DNA of 64,000 nt from Maritalea myrionectae DSM 19524 (GCF_000423365.1 NZ_AUHV01000002.1:667270-731269), one strand, 5' to 3'; shown: positions 16,814 to 26,132, counted from the stretch's first letter. Made by a program: numbers and translations. Notes: a model not told the origin generated them from the sequence alone.

Positions 16814-18249
16814 TATTCTTCACCCTCGGTGGCGTTATCGTCCGATCGCGACTGTTGTTCACCTTGTGCAGGGCGTTCTCCGTCGCCACGCCGACCCTCG
16901 CCCCGTGCGGGAATGGGTGGTGCCTCGCCTTCAACGGTCACCGCCAAACCATCGCCTGCCTGTGCCAGCCGGGTGGTGATCACCTCGGCGCCATCGTCTA
17001 TATCAGCACGCACCAGTAATTGTGCGCCATCCCGCGCGACGATTTCGGCATCGTGGGAGACCATGCGTCCCTCTTCAATGGTGTAAATCAAGCGGTTGTC
17101 GTAAATCGCGGTTTCCGGCAAGCGGATGACATCTTCATATTCACGGCCGGGCACAAATATTTTGACAAAGGTGCCGGGGCGGAAGGTGGTCGCCTGCGCA
17201 TTTTCGAGCCGTGCATAGACCTGCACCCCGCCCTTGGCAGCATCAATTTCAGCGCCAGCGCGGGTGATGTGTCCGTTTGCGGTGAGGTTTTCCGGCTCAA
17301 CTTCCCACACGACTTCAACCGGGCGATCAATCAGCCCGTCAGCAAATATCTGGCCATATTGACGATCAGACATGGTGAACCGCACATCCAACTGGTCTTG
17401 GCGGTAAAGGCTGACCAATGCCTCATTGGCGTTGACAATTTTGCCCAACGCGATGGCTTCACTGTTGATTACGGCGTCGAATGGCGCGTAGATTTCGGTG
17501 TTTTCAAGATCACGTTCGGCCCGTTCCACTTGCCACTCAAACCGCTCCATGCTGGCCAATTGGCGATCAAGCTGCGCTTGCTGGATGGCAATGTTGGCTT
17601 GGCGTTGTTTTAGAGCTTGCTCGCGCTGAGACACAAGCAATTCACGGTCATCAACATTCTTTTGGGTCAACGCGCCTGATTGCAGCAATGTCTGCGCGCG
17701 TTCGAGATCTCTTTTGGATAACTCCAACTGCTCACGGGCGAAATCCAAATTGTCTTCTTCCAATTGCAAGCGTTCGCGCGCTTCGGTGGCGCCTAGTTGT
17801 GCTTCGGCCAAACTGGTCTTGGCTTCGGTCAGCGCGCCACGGTAAGCAAAATCGTCGATCCGCGCGATCAACTCGCCTTGACTGATGCTGTTGCCTGCGG
17901 CCACGTTTGGATGAATGTCCACAATTTCGCCCACCACTTGCGCACGCACATCGAGCGAGCCAGCAGCAACGATTTCGCCAAAATAGGTCAGGTTGGGTTG
18001 GGCGGATAGCGCGTTCACTTCAATGGTGCGCACGGTGAAGGTGCGTTCTCGCGCTTGCCGTTCAGGCGGCTCTGGCCGGGAAGAGACCATTTGAAACGCG
18101 AAAAAACCAGCGCCGCCTATGATGGCGATGGCCAAGAGGAGCCTGAACAGCAGGCCAAAAAACGACACCCTGCGGCGCTGAGGTGCGGCGGGTTGTGGGT
18201 TTTGCGCTACGGGTTCAGAGGCGGTTGGCTGATCCACTTGGCGGTCCAT
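16813..18249 (-). CDS. RND efflux periplasmic adaptor (membrane-fusion) protein
   Basis: 478 residues from the ATG at 18249, preceded by an AGGATC site; an upstream in-frame ATG at 18300 lacks one. The chain has a Pro-rich cytoplasmic start, one membrane anchor (LFRLLLAIAIIGGAGFFAF), a lipoyl-type half-motif, a long alpha-helical hairpin (about 150-260, ALTEAKTSLAEAQLGATEARERLQLEE and onward), beta-barrel and membrane-proximal domains, and a low-complexity acidic tail rich in Gly, Glu and Arg (GEGRRGDGERPAQGEQQ). It links the RND pump to an outer-membrane channel. It is the first gene of the two-gene operon. Confidence 0.9.
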   Translation of the reverse strand: MDRQVDQPTASEPVAQNPQPAAPQRRRVSFFGLLFRLLLAIAIIGGAGFFAFQMVSSRPEPPERQARERTFTVRTIEVNALSAQPNLTYFGEIVAAGSLDVRAQVVGEIVDIHPNVAAGNSISQGELIARIDDFAYRGALTEAKTSLAEAQLGATEARERLQLEEDNLDFAREQLELSKRDLERAQTLLQSGALTQKNVDDRELLVSQREQALKQRQANIAIQQAQLDRQLASMERFEWQVERAERDLENTEIYAPFDAVINSEAIALGKIVNANEALVSLYRQDQLDVRFTMSDRQYGQIFADGLIDRPVEVVWEVEPENLTANGHITRAGAEIDAAKGGVQVYARLENAQATTFRPGTFVKIFVPGREYEDVIRLPETAIYDNRLIYTIEEGRMVSHDAEIVARDGAQLLVRADIDDGAEVITTRLAQAGDGLAVTVEGEAPPIPARGEGRRGDGERPAQGEQQSRSDDNATEGEE

Positions 18250-18375
18250 TGTAAAGATCCTGTTTTTATTCAATCTACGCCGCTGGCGCATCTTGAACAA
18301 ATTAAACTTTGTACATCTTTACGTGGTGCGGCCCGCCACCGGATCAACCTTCTGCCGCAATTAAAAGCGAATGCG

Positions 18376-19371
18376 CTAGTCTTTCAGGAACAGGTGGGGA
18401 TTGAAATGATAGGCCGTGGAGCAAAATTCACACACCACTTCAATATCACCATCGACCACCATGGAGTCGATATCCTCGTTGGAAAACTGCTCCAGCATGG
18501 CTTCGATTTTGTCGGCATTGCAGCCGCACTTTTCTTCCAAAACCATAGGCTCGAAAACGCGCACACCCGTTTCATGATACAGGCGGAACAAAAGCCGCTC
18601 TGATGAAACCTGCGGATCGACCAGTTCATGATCATCCACCGTTTCAAGCAAGGCGCTGGCCTCAACCCAGTTGTTTTCCGGCTCAAAATCAGTGTCGGCA
18701 GTTTCAGGATTATCAAAATTCCCATCACCAGGAAGGTCAGCCATGGCCCGTTCGCCATGTGCGGGCAAATGCTGGAGCAAAATGCCCCCCGCGCGCCACT
18801 GATCCGCCGCTTTGCCTTTTTCGCTAAACTGGGCAACGGCCAAACGAACTTTGGTTGGGATTTGTTCAGATTGCATAAAGTAGCGGTGGGCCACATCTTC
18901 CAATCCGTCGCCATCCAACTGCACAATGCCTTGATAGCGCTCGGTCATCTCGCCCTGATCAATGGTCATGGCCAAGATGCCTTTGCCCAACAATTCTTCA
19001 GGTGACAAGGCACCCTTTTCAGCGGCTTCGCTGAGGGCCACTTCGTCAAACCGCGCATAGCCGCGCAACCCGTTAGGTGTTTGCAAATCAACCACGATCA
19101 TGCTGACCGGGCCATCGGTTTGGGTTTGCAGAATAAAGCGCCCTTCAAACTTGAGCGAAGAGCCGACAAGACTGGCCAATACAATGGCTTCGCCCAGCAG
19201 GCGCGCCACGGGCGTTGGATAATCGTGCCGTGTCAATATTGTGTGCAGCGCTTCATCCATTTTGACCGAACGGCCCCGGACATCCAGCCCTTCAACAGCA
19301 AAAGGCACCACGCTATCGCTAAGGCTTTCCTCGCGGTCCAACCCAGCGGCTTTCAAAAAGTCTTCTGTCAT
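18376..19371 (-). CDS. hslO: Hsp33 redox-regulated chaperone
   Basis: 331 residues. The C-terminal zinc/redox switch is intact: Cys282-Gly-Cys284 and Cys314-x-x-Cys317. The N-terminal substrate-binding fold is recognisable ([26 protein letters not shown]). Hsp33 holds unfolded proteins after oxidative stress releases zinc and forms disulfides. The ATG overlaps the argF stop by 4 bases (ATGA), so it is translationally coupled to the arginine genes, an arrangement common in Hyphomicrobiales. Slightly longer than the E. coli protein. Confidence 0.94.
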   Translation of the reverse strand: MTEDFLKAAGLDREESLSDSVVPFAVEGLDVRGRSVKMDEALHTILTRHDYPTPVARLLGEAIVLASLVGSSLKFEGRFILQTQTDGPVSMIVVDLQTPNGLRGYARFDEVALSEAAEKGALSPEELLGKGILAMTIDQGEMTERYQGIVQLDGDGLEDVAHRYFMQSEQIPTKVRLAVAQFSEKGKAADQWRAGGILLQHLPAHGERAMADLPGDGNFDNPETADTDFEPENNWVEASALLETVDDHELVDPQVSSERLLFRLYHETGVRVFEPMVLEEKCGCNADKIEAMLEQFSNEDIDSMVVDGDIEVVCEFCSTAYHFNPHLFLKD

Positions 19372-20294
19372 TTAAGCTCCTCAATGCCGAACACCCAGCA
19401 CAAAACTGCTTTTTGGGCATGCAGCCGATTTTCAGCTTCGTCAAAAACAACCGATTTGGGCCCATCCAACACGTCGGACGTCACCTCGTCACCGCGGTGC
19501 GCGGGCAAACAATGCATAAAGATGGCGTCGGGCTTTGCCTCGGCCATCAATTCGTCTGTCACCCGGTGTGGAGACAAGATTTCACGACGGATGGTGGCGT
19601 CCAGATCACCCATAGACACCCAAGTGTCTGTGATGACCAAATCCACATCTTTCATGGCCTCAATCGGATCTTGGGTGACACGCACCTTACCGTTGCTGGC
19701 ATTTATCTCTGCCTGCATGGCCTGATTTGGCTTATATTGTTCAGGACACGCAATATTCAACTGACAATTAAACAATTTTGCAGCCTGAATCCATGACATC
19801 AACACATTGTTACAATCGCCCTGCCAGGCAATCTTGATGCCTTCAATTGGCCCACGATGTTCTTCATAAGTCATAATGTCGGCCATGATCTGGCAAGGGT
19901 GCGAAAAGCGCGTTAGGCCATTGATCACCGGAATGGTCGCCGCCGCAGCCATTTCTTCCAGATCATCATGGCTGAGCAGCCGGATCATGATGGCATCGAC
20001 ATAGCGCGACATGACGCGCGCCGTATCGGCGATGGTTTCATCGCGCGACAATTGCATTTCGTCACCCGTCAACATCAATGTTTGGCCGCCAAGCTGGCGC
20101 ATGCCCACGTCAAATGAAACGCGGGTGCGGGTGCTTTCTCGGTCGAAAATCATAGCCAACACTTTGTCTTTCAACAAAGGTGGTTTTTCACCCTCTTTCA
20201 ATTTTGCTTTGAGGGCGTGCGCCAAATCGAGAATTTTTCTCAGTTCTTCTTTTGTGAACTGACCGAGATCCAAAAAATGTTGTGTTGCAGCCAT
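19368..20294 (-). CDS. argF: ornithine carbamoyltransferase
   Basis: 308 residues from the ATG at 20294 ([18 protein letters not shown]); the frame is open further upstream to 20393 but without start signals. Carbamoyl-phosphate site [16 protein letters not shown], ornithine/carbamoyl site [10 protein letters not shown], and the C-terminal [12 protein letters not shown] loop are all present. It makes citrulline from ornithine and carbamoyl phosphate. Second gene of argD-argF-hslO, 58 bases after argD. Confidence 0.95.
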   Translation of the reverse strand: MAATQHFLDLGQFTKEELRKILDLAHALKAKLKEGEKPPLLKDKVLAMIFDRESTRTRVSFDVGMRQLGGQTLMLTGDEMQLSRDETIADTARVMSRYVDAIMIRLLSHDDLEEMAAAATIPVINGLTRFSHPCQIMADIMTYEEHRGPIEGIKIAWQGDCNNVLMSWIQAAKLFNCQLNIACPEQYKPNQAMQAEINASNGKVRVTQDPIEAMKDVDLVITDTWVSMGDLDATIRREILSPHRVTDELMAEAKPDAIFMHCLPAHRGDEVTSDVLDGPKSVVFDEAENRLHAQKAVLCWVFGIEELK

Positions 20295-20352
20295 GGTGAC
20301 TGTCCTTTTGTCATGAGTTGCTTGTGGGGGAAGCGAAGATCTGTTGAACGAA

Positions 20353-21513
20353 TTAAGCGGAGAACGCTTTTTCCATTCGGTTGATCGCCTCATCTATATC
20401 CTGTTTTTCAACAATGAGCGGCGGCAGAAAACGGATAACATTATCACCTGCGCCTGCGACAAGCAGATGTTGATCGCGCAATTTCGCCACCAATTCACCA
20501 GCAGGCTGATTGACCTTTATGCCGGCCATCAAGCCCTTGCCGCGCACCTCCAACACCTCGTTGGGGAACTTTTGTGCCAATTGCTGCAAAGACCAGCTCA
20601 AATATTTGCCCATCTCTTCAACATGGTCCAAAAAGCCATCTTCTGAAATGCGGTCCAACACAGCATTGCCCACAGCACAAGCCATGGGGTTGCCACCATA
20701 GGTGCTGCCGTGGGTGCCTGGCACCATCGAAGCGCCGACCTTTTCAGTCGCCAAACACGCGCCGAGCGGGAAGCCGCCGCCAATGCCTTTGGCCAATGCC
20801 ATCACATCTGGCTCAATGCCTGCCCATTCATAAGCAAACATTTTACCGGTGCGGCCATAGCCACATTGGATTTCATCCAAAATCAACAAGATGCCATGCT
20901 CGTCACACAGGGCGCGCAATGCACGCAAAAATTCGGTGCTAAAGACATTGATGCCACTTTCGCCTTGAATAGGCTCAAGCAAAATGGCAGCGGTTTTATC
21001 GTTGATGGCAGCTTTTACAGCATCGAGATCGCCAGCGGGGACCTGAGGGAAACCTCCGGCCTTGGGGCCGAAGCCTGTTAAATAGGCTTCGTTGCCGCCT
21101 GCGGCGATGGTGCCCAAGGTCCGGCCATGAAACGCACCTGTGAAAGTGATGATCTCATAACGATCGGCCTGACCCTGATCATAAAAATAGCGCCGCGCTG
21201 TTTTAATGGCACATTCAATGGCTTCCGCGCCAGAATTGGTGAAGAACACCATATCCGCGAAAGAACTGTCGACCAAACGCTGCGCAAGCTTTTCCGCTTC
21301 GGGAATAGAAAAGATGTTGGAGACGTGCCAGAGCTTTTCTGCTTGCTCTTTTAATGCACGCACAACATACGGATCAGCATGGCCCAATGCATTGACGGCA
21401 ATGCCAGCGGCAAAATCAAGATATTCTCCTCCATCAGATGAGAATAGTCGCACCCCTTCGCCCCGCTCAAACGAGAGATCGGCGCGTTGATAGTTTTTAT
21501 AGAGTGCGGACAT
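20353..21513 (-). CDS. argD: acetylornithine aminotransferase
   Basis: 386 residues of the class III PLP aminotransferases: [19 protein letters not shown], the cofactor Asp in [24 protein letters not shown] and the PLP lysine at about residue 240 ([14 protein letters not shown]). It converts N-acetylglutamate semialdehyde to N-acetylornithine in arginine synthesis and may also serve as succinyldiaminopimelate aminotransferase. First gene of the operon with argF and hslO. Confidence 0.93.
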   Translation of the reverse strand: MSALYKNYQRADLSFERGEGVRLFSSDGGEYLDFAAGIAVNALGHADPYVVRALKEQAEKLWHVSNIFSIPEAEKLAQRLVDSSFADMVFFTNSGAEAIECAIKTARRYFYDQGQADRYEIITFTGAFHGRTLGTIAAGGNEAYLTGFGPKAGGFPQVPAGDLDAVKAAINDKTAAILLEPIQGESGINVFSTEFLRALRALCDEHGILLILDEIQCGYGRTGKMFAYEWAGIEPDVMALAKGIGGGFPLGACLATEKVGASMVPGTHGSTYGGNPMACAVGNAVLDRISEDGFLDHVEEMGKYLSWSLQQLAQKFPNEVLEVRGKGLMAGIKVNQPAGELVAKLRDQHLLVAGAGDNVIRFLPPLIVEKQDIDEAINRMEKAFSA

Positions 21514-21723
21514 TGTCTTGATGTTCCTTTCTGCCCTTTAATTGGTGCGACACAGGCACCTAAAACCAAAAAACGCGTTGCCCGCAACGGCGCAACGCGA
21601 TAACCAATGCATTTATGACCAGTTTAGCCAGAAAATGTCAATTGGTTGCGAAATTGCCTAAATGCAACGCTGGTGAAAAATGTCTTGGATAACCGGAATA
21701 AAAGCCACTCGAGCCTTGTCACG

Positions 21724-21848
21724 GATTCATCCGGTCTTGTAAAGTAATCCTATAGGAACACGATATCTCGTGTGGCGGACCTATAAGTACATACGATGGA
21801 TGGTATTTGAACCGGATTTTACGCATTTTTCGGTGAGGTGCCCGAGTC
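21724..21848 (+). promoter_or_regulatory. gcrA upstream region with two GANTC sites and an inverted repeat
   Basis: The 363-bp gap between argD and gcrA holds GATTC at 21724-21728, GAGTC at 21844-21848, and a perfect 6-bp inverted repeat ACACGA/TCGTGT at 21758-21773. GANTC is the CcrM adenine-methylation target that GcrA-controlled promoters contain, so gcrA may be autoregulated or methylation-sensitive. The role is inferred; no start site is mapped. Confidence 0.55.
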
Positions 21849-21876
21849 TATCTTTTGATTAAAATGGAGGAACTCC

Positions 21877-22452
21877 ATGGCGTGGACAGACGAGCGCGTT
21901 GCGATTTTGAAAAAACTCTGGATGGAAGGCTTGAGCGCAAGCCAGATCGCGGCAGAGCTTGGCGAAGGGGTGACCCGCAATGCGGTGATCGGCAAAGTAC
22001 ACCGGTTGAAACTTTCTGGCCGGGCAAAGCCTGCTTCTTCAGCACCACGTGCGCGTAAACCGCGGGCAACAGCCGCGAGTGCGCCAAGGCGACCGAGTGG
22101 CAGCGCCTCGAGCACTACAGCACGCAGCGCGGGCAGCCGCCCAGCCGCAGCATCCGCACCGCGCCGTTCCAGCGGCGGCCCTGCTGTTGCCGGCAACACA
22201 GCGTTGAAAATGAGTGCCGATACAGAAGCCGAGCAATCATTTGAATTAAATGCTGAATCTGAGATTTTCATTCCAGAGGCCGATCGCATTGGCTTGATGG
22301 AACTGAATGAGCACACATGTAAGTGGCCAATTGGTGACCCTGTTTCTGAAGACTTCCACTTTTGTGGTCGGCACAGCGATGAAGGCAAGCCTTATTGCGA
22401 GTTCCACTCCAAGCGGGCTTATCACTCCCTTGATCGGCGCAAGAAAAGCTAG
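21877..22452 (+). CDS. gcrA: GcrA cell cycle regulator
   Basis: 191 residues. The N-terminal DNA-binding segment AWTDERVAILKKLWMEGLSASQIAAELGEGVTRNAVIGKVHRLKLS is the hallmark of GcrA. A Pro/Ala/Ser/Arg-rich linker (about 50-110) is followed by the C-terminal sigma-70-interacting domain (CKWPIGDPVSEDFHFCGRHSDEGKPYCEFHSKRAYH) with paired Cys. GcrA binds RNA polymerase sigma-70 and activates promoters carrying methylated GANTC sites, coupling replication to transcription. A TGGAGG ribosome site precedes the ATG. Its presence points firmly to alphaproteobacteria. Confidence 0.97.
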   Translation: MAWTDERVAILKKLWMEGLSASQIAAELGEGVTRNAVIGKVHRLKLSGRAKPASSAPRARKPRATAASAPRRPSGSASSTTARSAGSRPAAASAPRRSSGGPAVAGNTALKMSADTEAEQSFELNAESEIFIPEADRIGLMELNEHTCKWPIGDPVSEDFHFCGRHSDEGKPYCEFHSKRAYHSLDRRKKS

Positions 22453-22471
22453 AGATATATGACTTAAAATC

Positions 22472-22496
22472 GGGTCGCTTTGTGCGGCCCTTTTTT
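22472..22496 (+). terminator. intrinsic terminator of gcrA
   Basis: GGGTCGC (22472-22478) pairs with GCGGCCC (22484-22490) across loop TTTGT, followed by six T. It starts 20 bases after the gcrA stop. Confidence 0.85.
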
Positions 22497-22504
22497 GGAG
22501 TTTT

Positions 22505-22785
22505 TTCGCTCGCGGTTGGGGTGTTTGTTTTCGCTCACGGTTGAGCGGCACCTTCCGGTGCCTAACCTGCGCGGGCGCGGCGCAAAAGTGCGCCGGGGTC
22601 CTCGCGGCGCTCGTCCGTCTTTTCCATTGCGGCGGCAATTTTGTTTTCGCTCGCGGTTGAGCGGCACCTCTCGGTGCCTAACCTGCGCGGGCGCGGCGCA
22701 AAAGTGCGCCGGGGTCCTCGCGGTGCTCGTCCGTCTTTTCCCATTGTTGTGTCAATGTGCTTTTCGCTTGCGGGTGGGTAGCGCC
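22505..22785 (+). repeat. tandem array of the multi-hairpin repeat (two full, two partial units)
   Basis: Full units begin at CGCTCA 22532 and CGCTCG 22648; partial ones begin at 22507 and 22765, giving a period of 116-117. Each full unit folds as hairpin 1 (CGCTC[AG]-CGGT-TGAGCG), hairpin 2 (GGCACC-NNNN-GGTGCC with loops TTCC and TCTC), hairpin 3 (CGGCGC-AAAAGT-GCGCCG) and a weaker hairpin 4 (ATTGC-GGCG-GCAAT in the first, CATTG/CAATG in the second). A conserved unpaired box GTCCTCGCGG-Y-GCTCGTCCG lies between hairpins 3 and 4. It fills the 384-bp gap between gcrA and the convergent LysR gene. Confidence 0.85.
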
Positions 22786-22836
22786 ACGTTTCATGGGGGC
22801 GGTGGTTTGTTGTGTTCGCGCGCAGCCTTTTCCCTC

Positions 22837-23757
22837 TTAAGTAAAGGAAATATGGCGGTCCCAAGCTGGTTCGGGCGAGAGTTCTTCGGCTATAAAGTCA
22901 ATCAGCGACCGCACGCGACGAGGTATATTGCGGTTTTGGGCGAAAAGGGCGTAGGCCGCATAGTCTGACCATTCATGATCGGCAAAAAGCGGCACAAGTG
23001 TGCCCGACGCGATGGCTTGATAGGTGATGAAGGTAGGCTCAAGCACCACCCCAAGCCCTTTTTCCGCTGCCATGCACAGCATATCACCATTGTTGACGGC
23101 CATGCGGCTGCCGAGCTTGACGACACCACTGGTGCCGTCGGGACGGGTGAAGGGCCATGTGAGGTGGTTGCGGGTGGAGCGATAGGTCAAGATCGGAAGT
23201 TCAGCCAGATCTTCCGGTTTTTCCGGCTGCCCATATGCTGCCAAAAGCGCAGGAGCGGCACAAGGCACCCGGCGAATGGTGGTCAGCCGCTTTGCGATCA
23301 GACCGCTATCGGACAATTGGCCAATTCTGATGGTGAGGTCGAACCCTTCACCAATCAAATCCACCCGCCGATCATTGAGATCAAGATCAATATTCACCTC
23401 AGGATGCTGGACCATAAAATCCAACAGGATGGGGCCCAGATGCTGGGTTGAAAATGTGAGGGGCGCGGCCATGCGAATGCGGCCCATCAGCTTTTTTGCA
23501 CCTTGGGAAACGGCACTTTCGGCTTCTTGAATATCGTCGAGTATGCGGCGGCAGCGCCAGAGATAATCCTCGCCCGCAGTGGTTAGATTTATACTTCTTG
23601 TCGAGCGCAAAATCAGGGTTGTGCCGAGCCGCCGCTCCAGCTCCTTCAAGCGTCGACTGACCGCCGACAAGGCAATGTTCAATGTGCCCGCGGCACCGGT
23701 CAGGCTCTGCGCATCTGTGACAGCCACGAAGGTGCGCATCTCATCGAGATGACTCAC
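22837..23757 (-). CDS. LysR-family transcriptional regulator
   Basis: 306 residues from a GTG at 23757 that has a TTGGAG site 6 bases upstream; the frame extends to a TTG at 23769 lying inside that ribosome site. The N-terminal winged helix-turn-helix is clear (FVAVTDAQSLTGAAGTLNIALSAVSRRLKELERRLGTTLILRSTRSINLTTAG), followed by a LysR substrate-binding domain of the two-lobe type. It is divergent from the azoreductase gene over a 125-bp AT-rich gap, the usual layout when a LysR protein controls its neighbour, so it probably senses a quinone, aromatic or electrophile. That role is an inference. Confidence 0.9.
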   Translation of the reverse strand: MSHLDEMRTFVAVTDAQSLTGAAGTLNIALSAVSRRLKELERRLGTTLILRSTRSINLTTAGEDYLWRCRRILDDIQEAESAVSQGAKKLMGRIRMAAPLTFSTQHLGPILLDFMVQHPEVNIDLDLNDRRVDLIGEGFDLTIRIGQLSDSGLIAKRLTTIRRVPCAAPALLAAYGQPEKPEDLAELPILTYRSTRNHLTWPFTRPDGTSGVVKLGSRMAVNNGDMLCMAAEKGLGVVLEPTFITYQAIASGTLVPLFADHEWSDYAAYALFAQNRNIPRRVRSLIDFIAEELSPEPAWDRHISFT

Positions 23758-23882
23758 ATTATTCTCCAAATTGCAATAATATCTTGCTATCTAATGCTAT
23801 TATTCTGGATATGTAAAGCTGCTATTGCTTCCGCTCGACACCATGTGGGCCAAGCCCCGAATACAATTGGAAGGAATATGGC

Positions 23883-24506
23883 ATGAGCGAAAAAATGAAA
23901 ATTTTGCAGGTGAATAGCAGCGTGATGGGAGAGGCCAGCCAATCCGGCCGCCTGGCCACGCGGATCATTGATCAGCTGGCTGATCAAGGCCTTGTTGACC
24001 AGGTGGTGCTGCGCGATCTGAACAACAGCCTGCCCCTTATTACGCAGGAATGGGTTATGGCCAACAATAGTCAGGAAGAAGATCGGACGGCTGCGCAGCA
24101 AGAGGTGCTGGCCCTATCCGATCAATTGATCGCTGAAATTGAAGAGGCGGATATATTGGTCATCGGGGTGGCGCTCTATAATTTTGCCGTGTCGGCCAGT
24201 CTGAAAGCCTGGATTGATTTGATCTGCCGCGCGCGTAAAACATTCGTTTACAGCGAAGATGGGCCAAAAGGACTGTTGAAAGGGAAGAAGGCGATTGTGA
24301 CTTTTGCATCGGGCGGCACGCCGTTTGGCTCTGACATCGATTTTGCCAGCGACTTTTTGCGCCATATTCTTGGGTTCATCGGGATTGATGATGTGGAATT
24401 TGTTGCTGCTGATCAGCACTTTATGGCCGAAAACGCGCTAGAGAATGCGGACCGCTCTGCGGACGATCTGGTGGCGCGAATTAGTGCATCCGAGAAAGCG
24501 GCATAA
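23883..24506 (+). CDS. azoR: FMN-dependent NADH-azoreductase (quinone reductase type)
   Basis: 207 residues with a flavodoxin-like fold: KILQVNSSVMGEASQSGRLATRI at the phosphate-binding loop of FMN, ADILVIGVALYNFAVSASLKAWIDLICRARKTFVYSEDGPKGLLKGKKA, and the FASGGTPFGSDIDFASDFLRHILGFIG segment typical of AzoR. It reduces quinones and azo compounds by two-electron transfer and protects against thiol stress. Transcribed away from a LysR regulator that probably controls it. Confidence 0.92.
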   Translation: MSEKMKILQVNSSVMGEASQSGRLATRIIDQLADQGLVDQVVLRDLNNSLPLITQEWVMANNSQEEDRTAAQQEVLALSDQLIAEIEEADILVIGVALYNFAVSASLKAWIDLICRARKTFVYSEDGPKGLLKGKKAIVTFASGGTPFGSDIDFASDFLRHILGFIGIDDVEFVAADQHFMAENALENADRSADDLVARISASEKAA

Positions 24507-24536
24507 GGCTGCAAAACCGCTGCGGTTTGAACAGAA

Positions 24537-24560
24537 ACCGGGTCGCCCTCGGGCGGTCCG
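24537..24560 (+). terminator. strong hairpin after azoR
   Basis: CCGGGTCGCC pairs with GGCGGTCCGG over 10 base pairs with loop CTCG (approximate positions 24537-24560), 30 bases after the azoR stop. No direct T-tract follows, so termination is possible but not certain; it directly precedes the hairpin-repeat array. Confidence 0.5.
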
Positions 24561-24591
24561 GGTTCATCGGGTAGCTCATTTTGAGTTTTAT

Positions 24592-24925
24592 TTCGCTCAC
24601 GGCTGAGCGGCACCTTGCGGTGCCTAGCCTGCGCGGGCGCGCGCGAAAAGTCGCGCGGGGTCCTCGCGGCGCTCGTCCGTCTTTTTCCATTGCCGGGGCA
24701 ATGTTCTTTTCGCTCACGGGTGAGCGGCACCTCACGGTGCCTAGCCTGCGCGGGCGCGCGCGAAAAGTCGCGCGGGGTCCTCGCGGCGCTCGTCCGTCTT
24801 TTTCCATTGCCGGGGCAATGTTCTTTTCGCTCACGGTTGAGCGGCACCTAACGGTGCCTAGCCTGCGCGGGCGCGCGCGAAAAGTCGCGCGGGGTCCTCG
24901 CGGCGCTCGTCCGTCTTTTTCCATT
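24592..24925 (+). repeat. three-unit 117-bp tandem array of the multi-hairpin repeat
   Basis: Units begin at CGCTCA 24594, 24711 and 24828, an exact 117-base period. Each has hairpin 1 CGCTCA-CGG[CGT]-TGAGCG, hairpin 2 GGCACC-NNNN-GGTGCC with loops TTGC, TCAC and TAAC, hairpin 3 CGCGCGA-AAAG-TCGCGCG and, in the first two, hairpin 4 CATTGCC-GG-GGCAATG. Differences between units are almost confined to loop bases. Because 117 is divisible by three, long frames stay open on both strands; these are not taken as genes. The array lies between azoR and the convergent queF. Confidence 0.9.
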
Positions 24926-24950
24926 TGGGCGCTGCGGATGGGTTGTGTGG

Positions 24951-25415
24951 TTAGCCGCGGCCTCTGTAAGGGGGGACGCCTTGGTCTGGGAGCCAGAGTT
25001 GTTCGGGGACGGGGCCAGATTGCCAGAACACATCGATGGGGATACCGCCGCGTGGATACCAATAGCCGCCGATCCGGAGCCATTGCGGCTCTAGAAAATC
25101 GACCAGGCGGCGCGCGATGGAGATGGTGCAATCTTCATGGAAGGCGCCGTGGTTGCGGAAGGAGATTAGAAACAGCTTGAGCGATTTTGACTCCACCAGC
25201 CACGCGCCGGGGGCATAATCAATCACCAGATGCGCGAAATCTGGCTGGCCTGTCATCGGGCAAAGTGAGGTGAACTCCGGTGCGGTGAAGCGCACATTGT
25301 AGGTCACATCTGCTTGCGGGTTGGGCACACGCTCCAGCTCTGCCTCTTCCGGCGAAGCTGGAATGCGGGTTTCGCCGCCCAGTTGCTTTAAGTTCGCATA
25401 GATATTTTCAGTCAT
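24951..25415 (-). CDS. queF: NADPH-dependent 7-cyano-7-deazaguanine (preQ0) reductase
   Basis: 154 residues, the short single-domain QueF type. The catalytic Cys lies in [20 protein letters not shown], and the QueF signature [23 protein letters not shown] contains the substrate-binding Glu. It reduces the nitrile of preQ0 to the amine of preQ1 for queuosine in tRNA. It is the last gene of queC-D-E-F, 10 bases after queE, with a GGAG ribosome site. Confidence 0.95.
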   Translation of the reverse strand: MTENIYANLKQLGGETRIPASPEEAELERVPNPQADVTYNVRFTAPEFTSLCPMTGQPDFAHLVIDYAPGAWLVESKSLKLFLISFRNHGAFHEDCTISIARRLVDFLEPQWLRIGGYWYPRGGIPIDVFWQSGPVPEQLWLPDQGVPPYRGRG

Positions 25416-25424
25416 GAGTTTCTC

Positions 25425-26132
25425 CTATACGCCGCGTTTATTGCCCCACAACAACACATGCAGTTGCGGCAAGATACGGGGGGCGAACCAGCGATCAGCC
25501 ATCGCTGTGTCTGTTAGCCACGCCAATCGGTCAATAAGCGATTGCGGGTCAATTGGGGTTTGAGGGTCCACCTCTGGGTTGCCGGGTTGAAGATAAAGCG
25601 GCAGATCAGGATAGCGGCCATGGACTTGCTTTGCCCAATCATAATCGGTCTGGTCGAAAATGACGATCTTCATCACCATTTGCCGCGCCGCAGCACCCGC
25701 TTTTAGGCATTCATCGAAGTTGGACCAGTTCACCACTTCGCCGCTGGAGGGTGGCTTGGGCGACAGCACCAATGTGTCCAGCTCGGCAAACCACGGCCGT
25801 GCAACAGAACCTTGGGTTTCGCAGGCGAAACGATACCCCGCCGCGCGGCCCCGCGCGATGACCGGGCCAAAATCTTGAATGGCGGGGTTGCCGCCGCTCA
25901 GTGACACCGTGAGCGGTTGCCCGCCAGAAAGCCGCAGCACCTCGTCCCACACGGCCTCATCACTCATCGCGGCCCAATCGTGGCGATACTGACTTTCCAC
26001 AGCATGAAGGCTATCGCACCAGCTGCAACGATAATCGCACCCGCCCGCGCGGATAAAGACGGTGGGTTCACCGATCAGTGCGCCCTCGCCCTGCACTGTG
26101 GGGCCAAAAATTTCTGCGATGCGCAAAGTCAT
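25425..26132 (-). CDS. queE: 7-carboxy-7-deazaguanine synthase
   Basis: 235 residues of the radical-SAM superfamily. The cluster motif [10 protein letters not shown] (Cys-x3-Cys-x2-Cys) follows [21 protein letters not shown]. It converts 6-carboxytetrahydropterin into 7-carboxy-7-deazaguanine. I start at 26132 because this ATG overlaps the queD stop by 4 bases; the frame stays open for 26 more codons inside queD. Followed 10 bases later by queF. Confidence 0.94.
   Translation of the reverse strand: MTLRIAEIFGPTVQGEGALIGEPTVFIRAGGCDYRCSWCDSLHAVESQYRHDWAAMSDEAVWDEVLRLSGGQPLTVSLSGGNPAIQDFGPVIARGRAAGYRFACETQGSVARPWFAELDTLVLSPKPPSSGEVVNWSNFDECLKAGAAARQMVMKIVIFDQTDYDWAKQVHGRYPDLPLYLQPGNPEVDPQTPIDPQSLIDRLAWLTDTAMADRWFAPRILPQLHVLLWGNKRGV

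Noticed and set aside
22505-24925. CRISPR array
   Set aside because: Units are about 117 bases and nearly identical end to end, with no unique spacers, and no cas genes are near.
24481-25180. Long open frames on both strands across the tandem repeats (39-residue repeat proteins)
   Set aside because: The 117-base period is divisible by three, so any open unit stays open. Sequence is explained by hairpins, differences fall in hairpin loops not in codon third positions, and no ribosome site or known family is present.
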